Assembly (NCBI RefSeq): GCF_019645875.1
Contig: NZ_CP081000.1
Location: 3,844,001 to 3,908,000 of the forward strand
DNA length: 64,000 nt
Reading direction: 5' to 3'
From: Mycolicibacterium senegalense
Lineage (GTDB): Bacteria > Actinomycetota > Actinomycetes > Mycobacteriales > Mycobacteriaceae
Part shown: positions 50,559 to 58,673 of the stretch, in pieces
Layout: every line of letters begins with the position of its first letter
How positions within the stretch are numbered: position 1 is the first letter of the stretch
Notes under the pieces: generated by a model
Told to the model about the DNA's origin: nothing
The model's input: the letters and a program-made list of their open reading frames with translations, nothing else
The model's database searches: none
Translations under genes and position numbers: made by a program

Positions 50559-52420
50559 CAGGCATGCCCCTCGTCGTCGTTTTCGTCGAACAGCGGCCGG
50601 ATGTCCCGGGCCGCCATGATCTCGTCGTTGCTGGTGCCGGCGGCGACCATCGGCCACACCTGCGCGTCGGCACCGACGATGAAGTCGATGACCACCGGGC
50701 GGTCGTTGATGGCCCGCGCCTGGTTGATGACGTCCTCGACGTCCTCGGCCCGCTCGCAGCGCAGACCCACGCAGCCCAGCGCCTCGGCCAGCTTGACGAA
50801 GTCCGGGATCCGGCGGGAGTGCGTGGCCAGGTCGGTCTGGCTGTAACGCTGCTCGTAGAACAGCGTCTGCCACTGCCGCACCATGCCCAGGTTGCCGTTG
50901 TTGATCAACGCCACCTTGATCGGGGCACCTTCGATGGCGCAGGTGGCCAATTCCTGGTTGGTCATCTGGAAGCAGCCATCGCCGTCGATGGCCCACACCT
51001 CGGCCTCGGGCCGGGCGAACTTGGCGCCCATGGCCGCCGGGACGGCGAAGCCCATGGTGCCCAGGCCACCGGAGTTCAGCCACGTCTTCGGGTTCTCGTA
51101 CTTGACGAACTGCGCGGCCCACATCTGGTGCTGGCCGACCCCGGCGACATAGACCGCCTCGGGTCCGGCGATCTGGCCGAGCTTCTCGATCACGTACTCG
51201 GGGCTGAGGCTGCCGTCGCTCTGCGGGCCGTAGCTCAGCGGGTAGGTCGCTTTCAGCCCGGACAGGTACTCCCACCAGCTGTCCAATTGCAGTGTGGCGC
51301 TTGTGGTCCCGTCGCGGCGCAGCACCTCGATCAGGTCGGTGAGGACCGCCTTGACGTCACCCACGATCGGCACGTCGGCGTGCCGGTTCTTGCCGATCTC
51401 AGCCGGGTCGATGTCGGCGTGGATCACCTTCGCCTCGGGGGCGAACGAGGCCAGCTGACCGGTGACGCGGTCGTCGAACCGGGTGCCCAGGGCGATCAGC
51501 AGGTCACTCTTCTGCAAGGCGCCCACCGCGGCCACGGTGCCGTGCATGCCCGGCATTCCCAGGTGCTGGGTGTGACTGTCCGGGAACGCACCGCGGGCCA
51601 TGAGCGTGGTGACGACCGGGATGCCCGTCAGCTCGGCCAGCTCGAGCAGTTCGGCACTGGCCTCACCGCGGATCACACCGCCGCCGACGTAGAGCACCGG
51701 CTTGCGCGCCGCCGCGATCAGCTTGGCGGCCTCGCGGACCTGACGGCTGTGCGGTTTGGTGTTCGGCTTGTAGCCGGGCAGGTCCATCTGCGGCGGCCAC
51801 GAGAAGGTGCACTGCCCCTGCAGGATGTCCTTGGGAACGTCGACCAGCACCGCGCCCGGCCGGCCCGAGCGGGCGATGTGGAAGGCCTCGGCCATCACCC
51901 GCGCGATGTCGTCACCGTCGCGCACCAGGAAGTTGTGCTTGGTGATCGGCATGGTCATACCGGTGATGTCGGCTTCCTGGAAGGCGTCGGTGCCGATCAG
52001 GCTGCGCCCGACCTGCCCGGTGATGGCCACCACGGGGATGGAGTCCATCTGGGCATCGGCCAGCGGGGTGATCAGGTTGGTGGCACCCGGACCCGAGGTG
52101 GCCATCATCACGCCGACCTTGCCGGTGGCGTGGGCATAGCCGCTGGCCGCGTGGCCGGCGCCCTGCTCGTGGCGGACGAGCACGTGGCGCAGCTTCTGCG
52201 AGTCGAACAGCGGATCGTAGACCGGCAGCACTGCGCCGCCCGGGATCCCGAAGACGACGTCGACGCCGAGCTCTTCGAGCGACCGGACGACCGCCTGGGC
52301 GCCGGTGAGCTGCTGCGGTGCCACCCTGTTGGGCTGACCCGCTTCTGATTTGGCCTTGGCCGCGCCGTTGGCGGGCGCGCTTGCTGACCGGGCCGGCGGT
52401 CGTGTTGTCGGTGCGCTCAC
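50558..52420 (-). CDS. ilvB: Acetolactate synthase large (catalytic) subunit
   Basis: ThDP- and FAD-dependent synthase that makes acetolactate and acetohydroxybutyrate; target of sulfonylureas. The 620 residues include the catalytic Glu in VLVRHEQGAGHAASGYA, the FAD region, and the ThDP motif AIDGDGCFQMTNQELATC followed by INN. The first ~35 residues are an Ala/Pro-rich extension. GTG start at 52418-52420 with GAGGA in front. A 247-nt leader with a coding peptide and terminator precedes it, so expression is probably attenuated. Confidence 0.98.
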   Translation of the reverse strand: MSAPTTRPPARSASAPANGAAKAKSEAGQPNRVAPQQLTGAQAVVRSLEELGVDVVFGIPGGAVLPVYDPLFDSQKLRHVLVRHEQGAGHAASGYAHATGKVGVMMATSGPGATNLITPLADAQMDSIPVVAITGQVGRSLIGTDAFQEADITGMTMPITKHNFLVRDGDDIARVMAEAFHIARSGRPGAVLVDVPKDILQGQCTFSWPPQMDLPGYKPNTKPHSRQVREAAKLIAAARKPVLYVGGGVIRGEASAELLELAELTGIPVVTTLMARGAFPDSHTQHLGMPGMHGTVAAVGALQKSDLLIALGTRFDDRVTGQLASFAPEAKVIHADIDPAEIGKNRHADVPIVGDVKAVLTDLIEVLRRDGTTSATLQLDSWWEYLSGLKATYPLSYGPQSDGSLSPEYVIEKLGQIAGPEAVYVAGVGQHQMWAAQFVKYENPKTWLNSGGLGTMGFAVPAAMGAKFARPEAEVWAIDGDGCFQMTNQELATCAIEGAPIKVALINNGNLGMVRQWQTLFYEQRYSQTDLATHSRRIPDFVKLAEALGCVGLRCERAEDVEDVINQARAINDRPVVIDFIVGADAQVWPMVAAGTSNDEIMAARDIRPLFDENDDEGHA

Positions 52421-52503
52421 GATGTCCTCTTCACGGTTTGCGTCACATTCCTCTTGGCGGAAACTTCAATTTTTCAATGGTTCCGGCGCGCTTGCGGGCA
52501 AAT

Positions 52504-52537
52504 AAAAAACCCCCGTCAGCCGGTAGCTGTACGAGGG
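52504..52537 (-). terminator. Attenuator terminator upstream of ilvB
   Basis: On the minus strand CCCTCGTACAGC and GCTGACGGGGG pair as an 11-bp stem with one bulged A and a five-base loop, followed at once by six T residues. It lies between the leader peptide stop and ilvB, so transcription would stop here unless the hairpin is prevented. Confidence 0.85.
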
Positions 52538-52557
52538 TGGCGCGTCGATGCGGTTGG

Positions 52558-52629
52558 CTATGCCCGGCAGAGGGCCAGCGCGGCATCAACGCGCCAACCA
52601 ATTACTACGAGCAATCCGGGGGTCTGCAT
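52558..52629 (-). CDS. ilvB leader peptide, 23 residues
   Basis: ATG 52627-52629 to TAG 52558-52560. The product starts MQTPGLLVVIGW and ends ALALCRA; five consecutive regulatory residues Leu-Leu-Val-Val-Ile fall at positions 6-10. Codons 11-15 (GGCGCGTTGATG, 52588-52599) can pair almost perfectly with CATCGACGCGCC just behind the stop codon (52539-52550), forming an antiterminator next to the U-tailed terminator at 52504-52537. A ribosome stalled on the Leu/Val/Ile codons would change which hairpin forms. This is a classic ilv attenuation layout; it is known for ilvB of other actinobacteria. Confidence 0.85.
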   Translation of the reverse strand: MQTPGLLVVIGWRVDAALALCRA

Positions 52630-52637
52630 AGCACCTG

Positions 52638-52667
52638 ACGGTAGCTGCCGTACAGGTTAAAGGTCAA
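52638..52667 (-). promoter_or_regulatory. Probable ilvB promoter
   Basis: On the minus strand TTGACC (52662-52667) and TACCGT (52638-52643) are separated by 18 bp. Transcription would begin only a few bases before the leader peptide ATG, so the peptide may be translated from a nearly leaderless mRNA. Confidence 0.55.
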
Positions 52668-52741
52668 ATTGCTTCGCTTCCGACGTCCCCCCCGGCTGAT
52701 GGCCGGCGGGCCGGACGATCAGGTGGTGCAAGGATGAAGCT

Positions 52742-53131
52742 GTGAGCGCACGTTCGGCAACCGCCCCCGTCGTCATCCGGATATCGCCCATGGCGCACCT
52801 GGCAGTCGGCTTCCTGACGCTGGGCCTGTTGACCCTGGTGCTGAGCAATCCGACCCTGTTCTCGGTGCTGCTGGTGATCCCGGTGGCCTTGTCGGCAGCC
52901 ATCTTCCGGTACCGCACCACCGTCGATGCCGACTCGGTGACCGCGCGGACTCTGACGCGCAGCCGCACGGTGTCCTGGGAAGAGATCAAGGGACTGCGGT
53001 TCGACCGGTCATCGTGGGCGATCGCCGACCTGACCGACGGAACCGACCTGCGCCTGCCGGCCGTGACGTTCGCAACACTGCCGTTGCTGACCGAGGTGAG
53101 CGGCGGACGGGTACCGAATCCGTACGCCTGA
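52742..53131 (+). CDS. cfp6: PH-domain membrane protein (Cfp6/low-molecular-weight antigen 6 family)
   Basis: A 129-residue protein with two adjacent hydrophobic helices (residues ~19-52: AHLAVGFLTLGLLTLVL and LFSVLLVIPVALSAAIF), then a bacterial PH-like domain (YRTTVDADSVTARTLTRSRTVSWEEIKGLRFDRSSW). AAGGA lies before the GTG. It corresponds to the M. tuberculosis antigen encoded next to ilvB. The function is unknown. It is divergent from ilvB and convergent with the DoxX gene. Confidence 0.85.
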   Translation: MSARSATAPVVIRISPMAHLAVGFLTLGLLTLVLSNPTLFSVLLVIPVALSAAIFRYRTTVDADSVTARTLTRSRTVSWEEIKGLRFDRSSWAIADLTDGTDLRLPAVTFATLPLLTEVSGGRVPNPYA

Positions 53132-53139
53132 GGGTCGGG

Positions 53140-53982
53140 TCAGCCGAGGGGGTTGCCGCCGTTGAGCAGCACCCAGATGGCGATGCCGCCGGCCACCCCC
53201 AACAACAGGGCGACGAAGGATCCGACGAAGGGGCGGCGGGCCCAGCCGCGGCCGGCGTCGAATCCGTAGCGACCGGGACCGGTCAGGATGATGGCGGCCG
53301 CGGCGACGACGACGATCATCCGGTATTCGGTGCCGTCGGTGATGACTTCGGCAAGCCGGGCCTGCTCGTGGGCCGCCATCGCCGTGGCCAGCACCCCGTT
53401 GATCAGATAGGCCAGCGCACCGGCCGCAGCGATCGGCGTGAACAGCCCCAGCACCAGCAGCACACCGGCGGCGATCTGGCCCCCGGTGGCCGCGTAAGTC
53501 AGGATGTCGGCGTTCTTGAAGCCCATCTCGGTCAGCGAGGTGTTGAACCCGTCCAGGCCCGGGCCACCCCACCAACCGAATGCCTTCTGCAGGCCGTGGA
53601 TGATCATCAGCCCGCCGAGGGCCACCCGCAGGATCAGCAGACCGAGGTCCTGGGTGCCTCTGCGACCGGCCGCCTTGATCCGGTCATCGACGAACTCGTC
53701 GCGCTCGATCTCGGCGGGTTCCGCCGAGAAGGATCCCATCGGGGCGGCGCCGCCGGCTTGCACGTACGGCAGCGGCTCAGGGTCGGCGACCAGGCTGAAC
53801 GCCGACTGGTCACCTGACTTGGAGTCGTAGCGCGGAATCGCGGTGGTTTCGAAGTCCCCGCCGTACGTCGCCGACGGCAGGTCGTCTTCCGGGTCGACCA
53901 GGCTGGCTCCGGCCGGCCTGGCGGAATCGTCCGAGTAACCCGGTCGTTGCCAGGCTTGTGGGTCCTGCGAGTGACTGGTCAC
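53140..53982 (-). CDS. DoxX-family membrane protein with acidic N-terminal tail
   Basis: About 280 residues. The first ~105 are hydrophilic, acidic and probably disordered. After that come four to five membrane helices with the DoxX signature (GLLILRVALGGLMIIHGLQKAFGW, AAGVLLVLGLFTPIAAAGA). DoxX proteins in mycobacteria join superoxide dismutase and a sulfurtransferase in a thiol-redox membrane complex. GTG 53980-53982 is chosen because the longer frame is a shadow of lppZ. The SD is weak. Confidence 0.85.
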   Translation of the reverse strand: MTSHSQDPQAWQRPGYSDDSARPAGASLVDPEDDLPSATYGGDFETTAIPRYDSKSGDQSAFSLVADPEPLPYVQAGGAAPMGSFSAEPAEIERDEFVDDRIKAAGRRGTQDLGLLILRVALGGLMIIHGLQKAFGWWGGPGLDGFNTSLTEMGFKNADILTYAATGGQIAAGVLLVLGLFTPIAAAGALAYLINGVLATAMAAHEQARLAEVITDGTEYRMIVVVAAAAIILTGPGRYGFDAGRGWARRPFVGSFVALLLGVAGGIAIWVLLNGGNPLG

Positions 53983-54105
53983 AGCTGCCAGGGTAAGTGC
54001 AAGTTCGGTTCGATCCGGGTATTTACCCCGGCGCTTCTGCCTGGTATCGGGCTGCCGGCGTCGCGGTGCCCGGTCCCGACGTGGCGCGCACCGCCGGGTC
54101 ATCCG

Positions 54106-54111
54106 TAATCT
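54106..54111 (+). promoter_or_regulatory. -10 element for lppZ
   Basis: TAATCT ends seven bases before the ATG at 54118, which places the start of transcription at or next to the start codon. No Shine-Dalgarno is apparent. Confidence 0.45.
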
Positions 54112-54117
54112 GGCGGC

Positions 54118-55239
54118 ATGAAATCGCGCCGGCGGATGACGGGGGTGGCCGCCGTTCTGTGTGCCGCGATGCTGGTCGGTTCGGGCTGCGCCCGGTTCGA
54201 CGCGGCCCAGTCCGAGCCGTTCACCACTGAACCGAAGATGGAGCCGGGGCCGACCACGACGCCGCCGCCTCCGCCGCCGCTGCCGGCCAAGCCGTTCCCG
54301 AAGGAATGCAAGGCGACGGGCGTGATGCAGGGCTGCCTGGACAGCACCAGCGGTTTGGTCATGCTGCCCGACAGCCAGTCCGCCCTGGTGGGTGAGCGGC
54401 TCACGGGTGCGGTCAAACAGGTTTCGGTGAAGGCCGAACCGAAGGTCAAAGTGACGATCCCGGTCGACCCGTCCGGCGACGGCGGCTTGATGGACATCGT
54501 GTTGTCGCCGACGTACAGCCAGGACCGGCTGATGTACGCCTACGTCAGCACTCCGAGCGACAACCGGGTCATCCGCATCGCCGACGGCGACGTGCCGAAA
54601 CCGATTCTCACCGGCATCCCCAAGGGGGCCAGCGGCAACATGGGTTCGCTGACCTTCACCAGCAAGACCACGTTGTTGGTGCAGACCGGTGATGCCGGCG
54701 ATCCGGCACTGGCCGCCGATCCCAACTCGCTGGCAGGCAAGGTGCTGCGCATCGAGCAGCCCACCACGGTCAACCAGGCCCCGGTCACCACGGCGCTGAG
54801 CGGTCTGGGTGCTGCCGGTGCCATGTGCGTCGACTCGGCTGACGGCTCGCTCTACGTCACCGACCGCACACCGAGTGCCGATCGGCTGCAGCGGATCACC
54901 AAGGATTCCAAGGTGTCCACGGTGTGGACGTGGCCGGACCGGCCGGGCGTTGCCGGGTGCACGGCCCTGGAGGGCACGGTGTTGGTGAACCTGGTCGATT
55001 CCAAGAAGACCGTGGCGGTGCGGCTGGCGCCCGACACCGGCGCGGTCACCGGTGACCCGGAGGTGGTCCGGGAGAACGTGCGCGGGCATGCGTGGGCGTT
55101 GCAGCTCTCCCCCGACGGCAATGTGTGGGGCGCGACGGTGAATCGCACCACCGGCGATGCCGAGAGCTTCGACGACGTCGTTTTCCCGCTCTTCCCGCAG
55201 GGCGGCGGATTCCCGCGCACCAATGCCGACAACACCTGA
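54118..55239 (+). CDS. lppZ: Lipoprotein LppZ, glucose/sorbosone dehydrogenase-like beta-propeller
   Basis: A 373-residue lipoprotein. The signal peptide ends with lipobox LVGSGC (Cys24). A Pro-rich linker (PTTTPPPPPPLPAKP) precedes a six-bladed propeller resembling PQQ-type sugar dehydrogenases (GLMDIVLSPTYSQDRLMYAYVS, LLVQTGDAGDPALAADPNSLAGKVLRI). The Arg/His set that binds PQQ in true dehydrogenases is not clearly conserved, so it may be a non-enzymatic propeller. Divergent from DoxX. Confidence 0.88.
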   Translation: MKSRRRMTGVAAVLCAAMLVGSGCARFDAAQSEPFTTEPKMEPGPTTTPPPPPPLPAKPFPKECKATGVMQGCLDSTSGLVMLPDSQSALVGERLTGAVKQVSVKAEPKVKVTIPVDPSGDGGLMDIVLSPTYSQDRLMYAYVSTPSDNRVIRIADGDVPKPILTGIPKGASGNMGSLTFTSKTTLLVQTGDAGDPALAADPNSLAGKVLRIEQPTTVNQAPVTTALSGLGAAGAMCVDSADGSLYVTDRTPSADRLQRITKDSKVSTVWTWPDRPGVAGCTALEGTVLVNLVDSKKTVAVRLAPDTGAVTGDPEVVRENVRGHAWALQLSPDGNVWGATVNRTTGDAESFDDVVFPLFPQGGGFPRTNADNT

Positions 55240-55357
55240 CGCGCAACACATTTCGGCATCAGCCGACCCCGCGCCACTGACCTGAGATCGACGCGCGGCC
55301 GGCGAGACAGAGATCCGTCGCCGACAGCGTGGCCTCAGAAATGGTTCGGCTATCACG

Positions 55358-55363
55358 TACCAT
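55358..55363 (+). promoter_or_regulatory. -10 element for TetR gene
   Basis: TACCAT lies eight bases before GTG 55371, supporting that codon as a leaderless start in place of the earlier in-frame codons at 55329 and 55341. Confidence 0.4.
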
Positions 55364-55370
55364 TGTCCGG

Positions 55371-56000
55371 GTGCCTGACCGCCAGCGCCGCAGATATGCA
55401 CCGCGGCTCCCGCGTGAAGAACGGCGCGAGCAACTCATGGACGCGGCGATGGCCGTGCTCCACCACTGTCCCTTGCACGAGCTGAGGATGGAGGCGGTCG
55501 CCGAAGCCGCCGGAGTCGGCAAACCCGTCCTCTACACCGCGTTCCGGACCCGCACCGAACTCGTGACCGCCTTGCTCATCCGCGAGCACCAGAACGGGCT
55601 GAGCCAGGTGCTCTCCGCGCTGCCCACGAATCTGTCCGCCACCGGCCCGACGGACGCCTACACCGCGACCGTCACCGGATTCCTCCGTTGTGTGTTGGAG
55701 AATCCGACGCGCTGGCGGCTGATCCTCACCGTGCCCGACAGTGCCCCGCGGGACTACCGTGCGGCGGTCCGCAACGCGCGCAACCAGATCCTCGCGCAGG
55801 TCGAGCAGATGGCGAAAGCCGGTATCGCGGTCGATCCCCGGTTGTCCGCGCTCGATCCCGAGCTACTCGGCCACACCTTGCTCTCGTTCGCCGAGATGCT
55901 CGGCCGGTTGGCCGTACACGATCCCGACAACTACCCGCGCGAGCGGCTCGAGCAATACGCCGCCGCGGCGATGACGATGTTCGCCGGGCCGTTGAGCTGA
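55371..56000 (+). CDS. TetR-family transcriptional regulator
   Basis: A 209-residue regulator. The N-terminal helix-turn-helix is clear (RREQLMDAAMAVLHHCPLHELRMEAVAEAAGVGKPVLYTAFRTRTELVTALL), followed by an all-helical ligand domain. GTG 55371 gives VPDRQRRRYAPRL; the frame stays open to 55329, so a start at ATG 55341 is possible. No operator pair stands out. The target is unknown; the nearest neighbours are lppZ (same strand) and gatB (convergent). Confidence 0.85.
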   Translation: MPDRQRRRYAPRLPREERREQLMDAAMAVLHHCPLHELRMEAVAEAAGVGKPVLYTAFRTRTELVTALLIREHQNGLSQVLSALPTNLSATGPTDAYTATVTGFLRCVLENPTRWRLILTVPDSAPRDYRAAVRNARNQILAQVEQMAKAGIAVDPRLSALDPELLGHTLLSFAEMLGRLAVHDPDNYPRERLEQYAAAAMTMFAGPLS

Positions 56001-56008
56001 GCGGCCGG

Positions 56009-57520
56009 TTATCCGGCCTGCCCGCACGCGGCCAGGACCAACTCCCGCACCCGGGCGGCGTCAGCCGAGCCCTTGGTGGCCTTCATCACCGCGCCGACGA
56101 TGGCGCCGGCAGCCTGGACCTTCCCTCCGCGGATCTTCTCCACCACATCCGGGTTGGCGGCCAGCGCCTCGTCCACAGCAGCCTGGATCACCGAGTCGTC
56201 ACGCACCAGAGCCAGGCCGCGGTCGGTCATCACCTGCTCGGGTTCGCCCTCACCGGCCAGCACGCCCTCGACCACCTGGCGGGCCAGCTTGTTGGACAGC
56301 TTGCCCTCGTCGACGAGCTTGACCACGACGGCCACCTGGGCCGGGGTGATCGGCAGCGCCTCGAGCTCGACCTCAGTTTCGTTGGCCTTCTGCACCAGGA
56401 AGTTGCCCCACCAGGCGCGGGCGGCCTCGCTGGATGCGCCGTGGGAGACGGTGGCTGCCACCAACTCGACCGCCCCGGCGTTGACCAGATCGCGCATCAC
56501 CTCGTCGGAGATGCCCCACTCCTGCTGAATCCGCTTGCGCGCCAACCACGGCAGCTCGGGGATGGTCTGCCGCAGCCGCTCGACCAGCTCTGCACTGGGC
56601 GCCACCGGCTCGAGGTCGGGCTCGGGAAAGTAGCGGTAGTCCTGCGCGGTCTCCTTGCTGCGCCCCGGCGAGGTGTACCCGTCCTCATGGAAGTGCCGGG
56701 TCTCCTGGGTGACGGTGCCGCCCGAGTTGAGAACCGCGGCCTGGCGGCGCATTTCGTACCGGACGGCAACCTCGACGCTCTTGAGTGAGTTCACATTCTT
56801 GGTCTCGGTGCGAGTGCCGAACTCGGCGGCACCCACGGGCTTCAGCGACAGGTTCGAGTCACACCGCATCGATCCCTGATCCATCCGCACATCTGAAACG
56901 CCCAAGCCGCGCAGCAGATCCCGCAGGGCCGTGACGTAGGCTCGGGCGATTTCCGGCGCACGCGCCCCGGTGCCCTCGATCGGCTTGGTGACGATCTCGA
57001 TCAGTGGAACGCCGGCCCGATTGAAGTCGGCCAGTGAAGTCGTGGCGCCCGCGATGCGGCCGGTGTCGCTGCCCAGATGGGTCAGCTTGCCGGTGTCCTC
57101 CTCCATGTGGGCACGCTCGATCTCGACCCGGAACGTGGTGCCGTCGTCGAGGGGCACGTCGAGGTATCCGTTGACGGCGATGGGCTCGTCGTACTGCGAG
57201 ATCTGGTAGTTCTTCGGCTGGTCCGGATAGAAGTAGTTCTTCCGGGCGAACCGGCCCCAGGGCGCGATATCGCAGTTGAGCGCCAGGCCGATGCGGATCG
57301 CCGCCTCGACAGCCGCCTCGTTGAGCACCGGCAGTGAGCCGGGCAGGCCCAGGCACACCGGGCAGACCAGCGTGTTGGGCTCGGCACCGAACCGATTGGC
57401 GCAGCCGCAGAACATCTTGGTGGCCGTGGACAGCTCGACGTGCACCTCCATGCCCATTACCGGCTCGTAGGCGGCGATGACGTCGTCGTAGTCGACGAGT
57501 TCAGCGGTAGCGACAGACAT
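56009..57520 (-). CDS. gatB: Aspartyl/glutamyl-tRNA amidotransferase subunit B
   Basis: Kinase/tRNA-binding subunit of GatCAB, which turns Glu-tRNA-Gln and Asp-tRNA-Asn into the amidated forms. The 503 residues have YEPVMGMEVHVELSTATKMFC at the start, the zinc cysteines CGCANRF and CPVC, the signature YFYPDQPKNYQISQYD, and the C-terminal YqeY-like tail. It is separated from gatA/gatC by pfkA and by a GC-rich hairpin. Confidence 0.97.
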   Translation of the reverse strand: MSVATAELVDYDDVIAAYEPVMGMEVHVELSTATKMFCGCANRFGAEPNTLVCPVCLGLPGSLPVLNEAAVEAAIRIGLALNCDIAPWGRFARKNYFYPDQPKNYQISQYDEPIAVNGYLDVPLDDGTTFRVEIERAHMEEDTGKLTHLGSDTGRIAGATTSLADFNRAGVPLIEIVTKPIEGTGARAPEIARAYVTALRDLLRGLGVSDVRMDQGSMRCDSNLSLKPVGAAEFGTRTETKNVNSLKSVEVAVRYEMRRQAAVLNSGGTVTQETRHFHEDGYTSPGRSKETAQDYRYFPEPDLEPVAPSAELVERLRQTIPELPWLARKRIQQEWGISDEVMRDLVNAGAVELVAATVSHGASSEAARAWWGNFLVQKANETEVELEALPITPAQVAVVVKLVDEGKLSNKLARQVVEGVLAGEGEPEQVMTDRGLALVRDDSVIQAAVDEALAANPDVVEKIRGGKVQAAGAIVGAVMKATKGSADAARVRELVLAACGQAG

Positions 57521-57554
57521 GGTGTCGATCCTAGTGGGGCGGTGTTTCGGGCCA

Positions 57555-57583
57555 GGCCGGGGTGGACGCCGGGGACCCCGGCC
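57555..57583 (-). terminator. GC hairpin between pfkA and gatB
   Basis: GGCCGGGGT (57555-57563) pairs perfectly with ACCCCGGCC (57575-57583) around an 11-base loop, 11 bp after the pfkA stop, and can be extended outward with GGCCA/TGGCC. It has no U-tract. It could reduce readthrough from gatCA–pfkA into gatB. Confidence 0.45.
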
Positions 57584-57594
57584 CGGGCACTGGC

Positions 57595-58626
57595 CTAGCC
57601 GAAGAACTCCGCGGCGTCGTCATAGCGGGACTGCGGCACCAGTTTGAGGTGGCGGGTCGCATCTGCCAGCGACACCCGGCCGATGTCCTGCCCCTGCAAC
57701 GACACCATCATCCCGAACTCACCGGCATGTGCGGCGTCGGCGGCGTTCACGCCGAACCGGGTGGCCAGCACGCGGTCATACGCCGTCGGAGTGCCGCCAC
57801 GCTGGACGTGTCCCAACACGGTGACGCGGACGTCCTTCTTGATGCGTTTCTCCACCTCGAGCGCCAATTGCTGTGCCACGCCGGTGAATTTCTCATGGCC
57901 GAACTCGTCCATCCCGCCCTGACGCAACTGCATGGTGCCCTCGGCCGGTTTGGCTCCCTCGGCCACGACGCAGATGAAGTGTGACGACCCATGCTGGAAC
58001 CGTTTCTTGACCAGCCGGCACACTTCTTCGACGTCGAAAGGCTGTTCGGGGATGAGCGTCATGTGCGCGCCGGAGGCCAGCCCGGCGTTCAGCGCGATCC
58101 ACCCCGCATGGCGGCCCATGACCTCGACGAGCATGACCCGTTGATGCGATTCGGCCGTGCTGTGTAGCCGGTCGATCGCCTCGGTCGCCACCTGCAGCGC
58201 CGTGTCGTGGCCGAAAGTCACGTCCGTGCAGTCGATGTCGTTGTCGATGGTCTTGGGCACTCCGACCACCGGGACGTTCTCCTCGGACAGCCAGTGCGCG
58301 GCGGTCAAGGTGCCTTCGCCACCGATCGGGATCAGCACGTCGATCCCGTTGTCTTCGAGGGTCTGCTTGATCTGGTCCAGGCCGGCGCGCAGCTTGTCGG
58401 GGTTGACCCGCGCGGTGCCCAGCATGGTTCCGCCCTTGGCCAGCAACCGGTCGTTGCGATCGTCGTTGGCCAGTTGGATACGGCGATCCTCCAGCAGGCC
58501 GCGCCAGCCGTCGAGGAATCCGACCACCGACGACCCGTAACGCTGGTCGCAGGTACGCACCACCGCCCGGATCACCGCGTTCAGGCCAGGACAGTCACCG
58601 CCGCCGGTGAGTACTCCGATGCGCAT
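57595..58626 (-). CDS. pfkA: 6-Phosphofructokinase
   Basis: Glycolytic kinase making fructose-1,6-bisphosphate. The 343 residues start at ATG 58624-58626 (MRIGVLTGGGDCPGLNAVIR). The active-site region PKTIDNDIDCTDVTFGHDTA and MGRHAGWIAL are present. The nucleotide-binding segment reads GGEGTLTAA, with Gly where PPi-dependent enzymes have Asp, so ATP dependence is likely. It lies between gatA and gatB, a mycobacterial arrangement. Confidence 0.97.
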   Translation of the reverse strand: MRIGVLTGGGDCPGLNAVIRAVVRTCDQRYGSSVVGFLDGWRGLLEDRRIQLANDDRNDRLLAKGGTMLGTARVNPDKLRAGLDQIKQTLEDNGIDVLIPIGGEGTLTAAHWLSEENVPVVGVPKTIDNDIDCTDVTFGHDTALQVATEAIDRLHSTAESHQRVMLVEVMGRHAGWIALNAGLASGAHMTLIPEQPFDVEEVCRLVKKRFQHGSSHFICVVAEGAKPAEGTMQLRQGGMDEFGHEKFTGVAQQLALEVEKRIKKDVRVTVLGHVQRGGTPTAYDRVLATRFGVNAADAAHAGEFGMMVSLQGQDIGRVSLADATRHLKLVPQSRYDDAAEFFG

Positions 58627-58673
58627 GGCACCATCTTGCCCCGCCTGCCCCGGCCCTGCCGGGCATAAATCGG

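Noticed and set aside
50559..51275. Extension of ilvN to 51275
   Set aside because: This part is another frame of ilvB; the ACT domain and an overlapping TGATG start define the real gene.
53983..55401. N-terminal extension of the DoxX gene to 55401
   Set aside because: The extra ~470 codons are antisense to lppZ and through the divergent promoter region; the DoxX protein is complete from GTG 53982.
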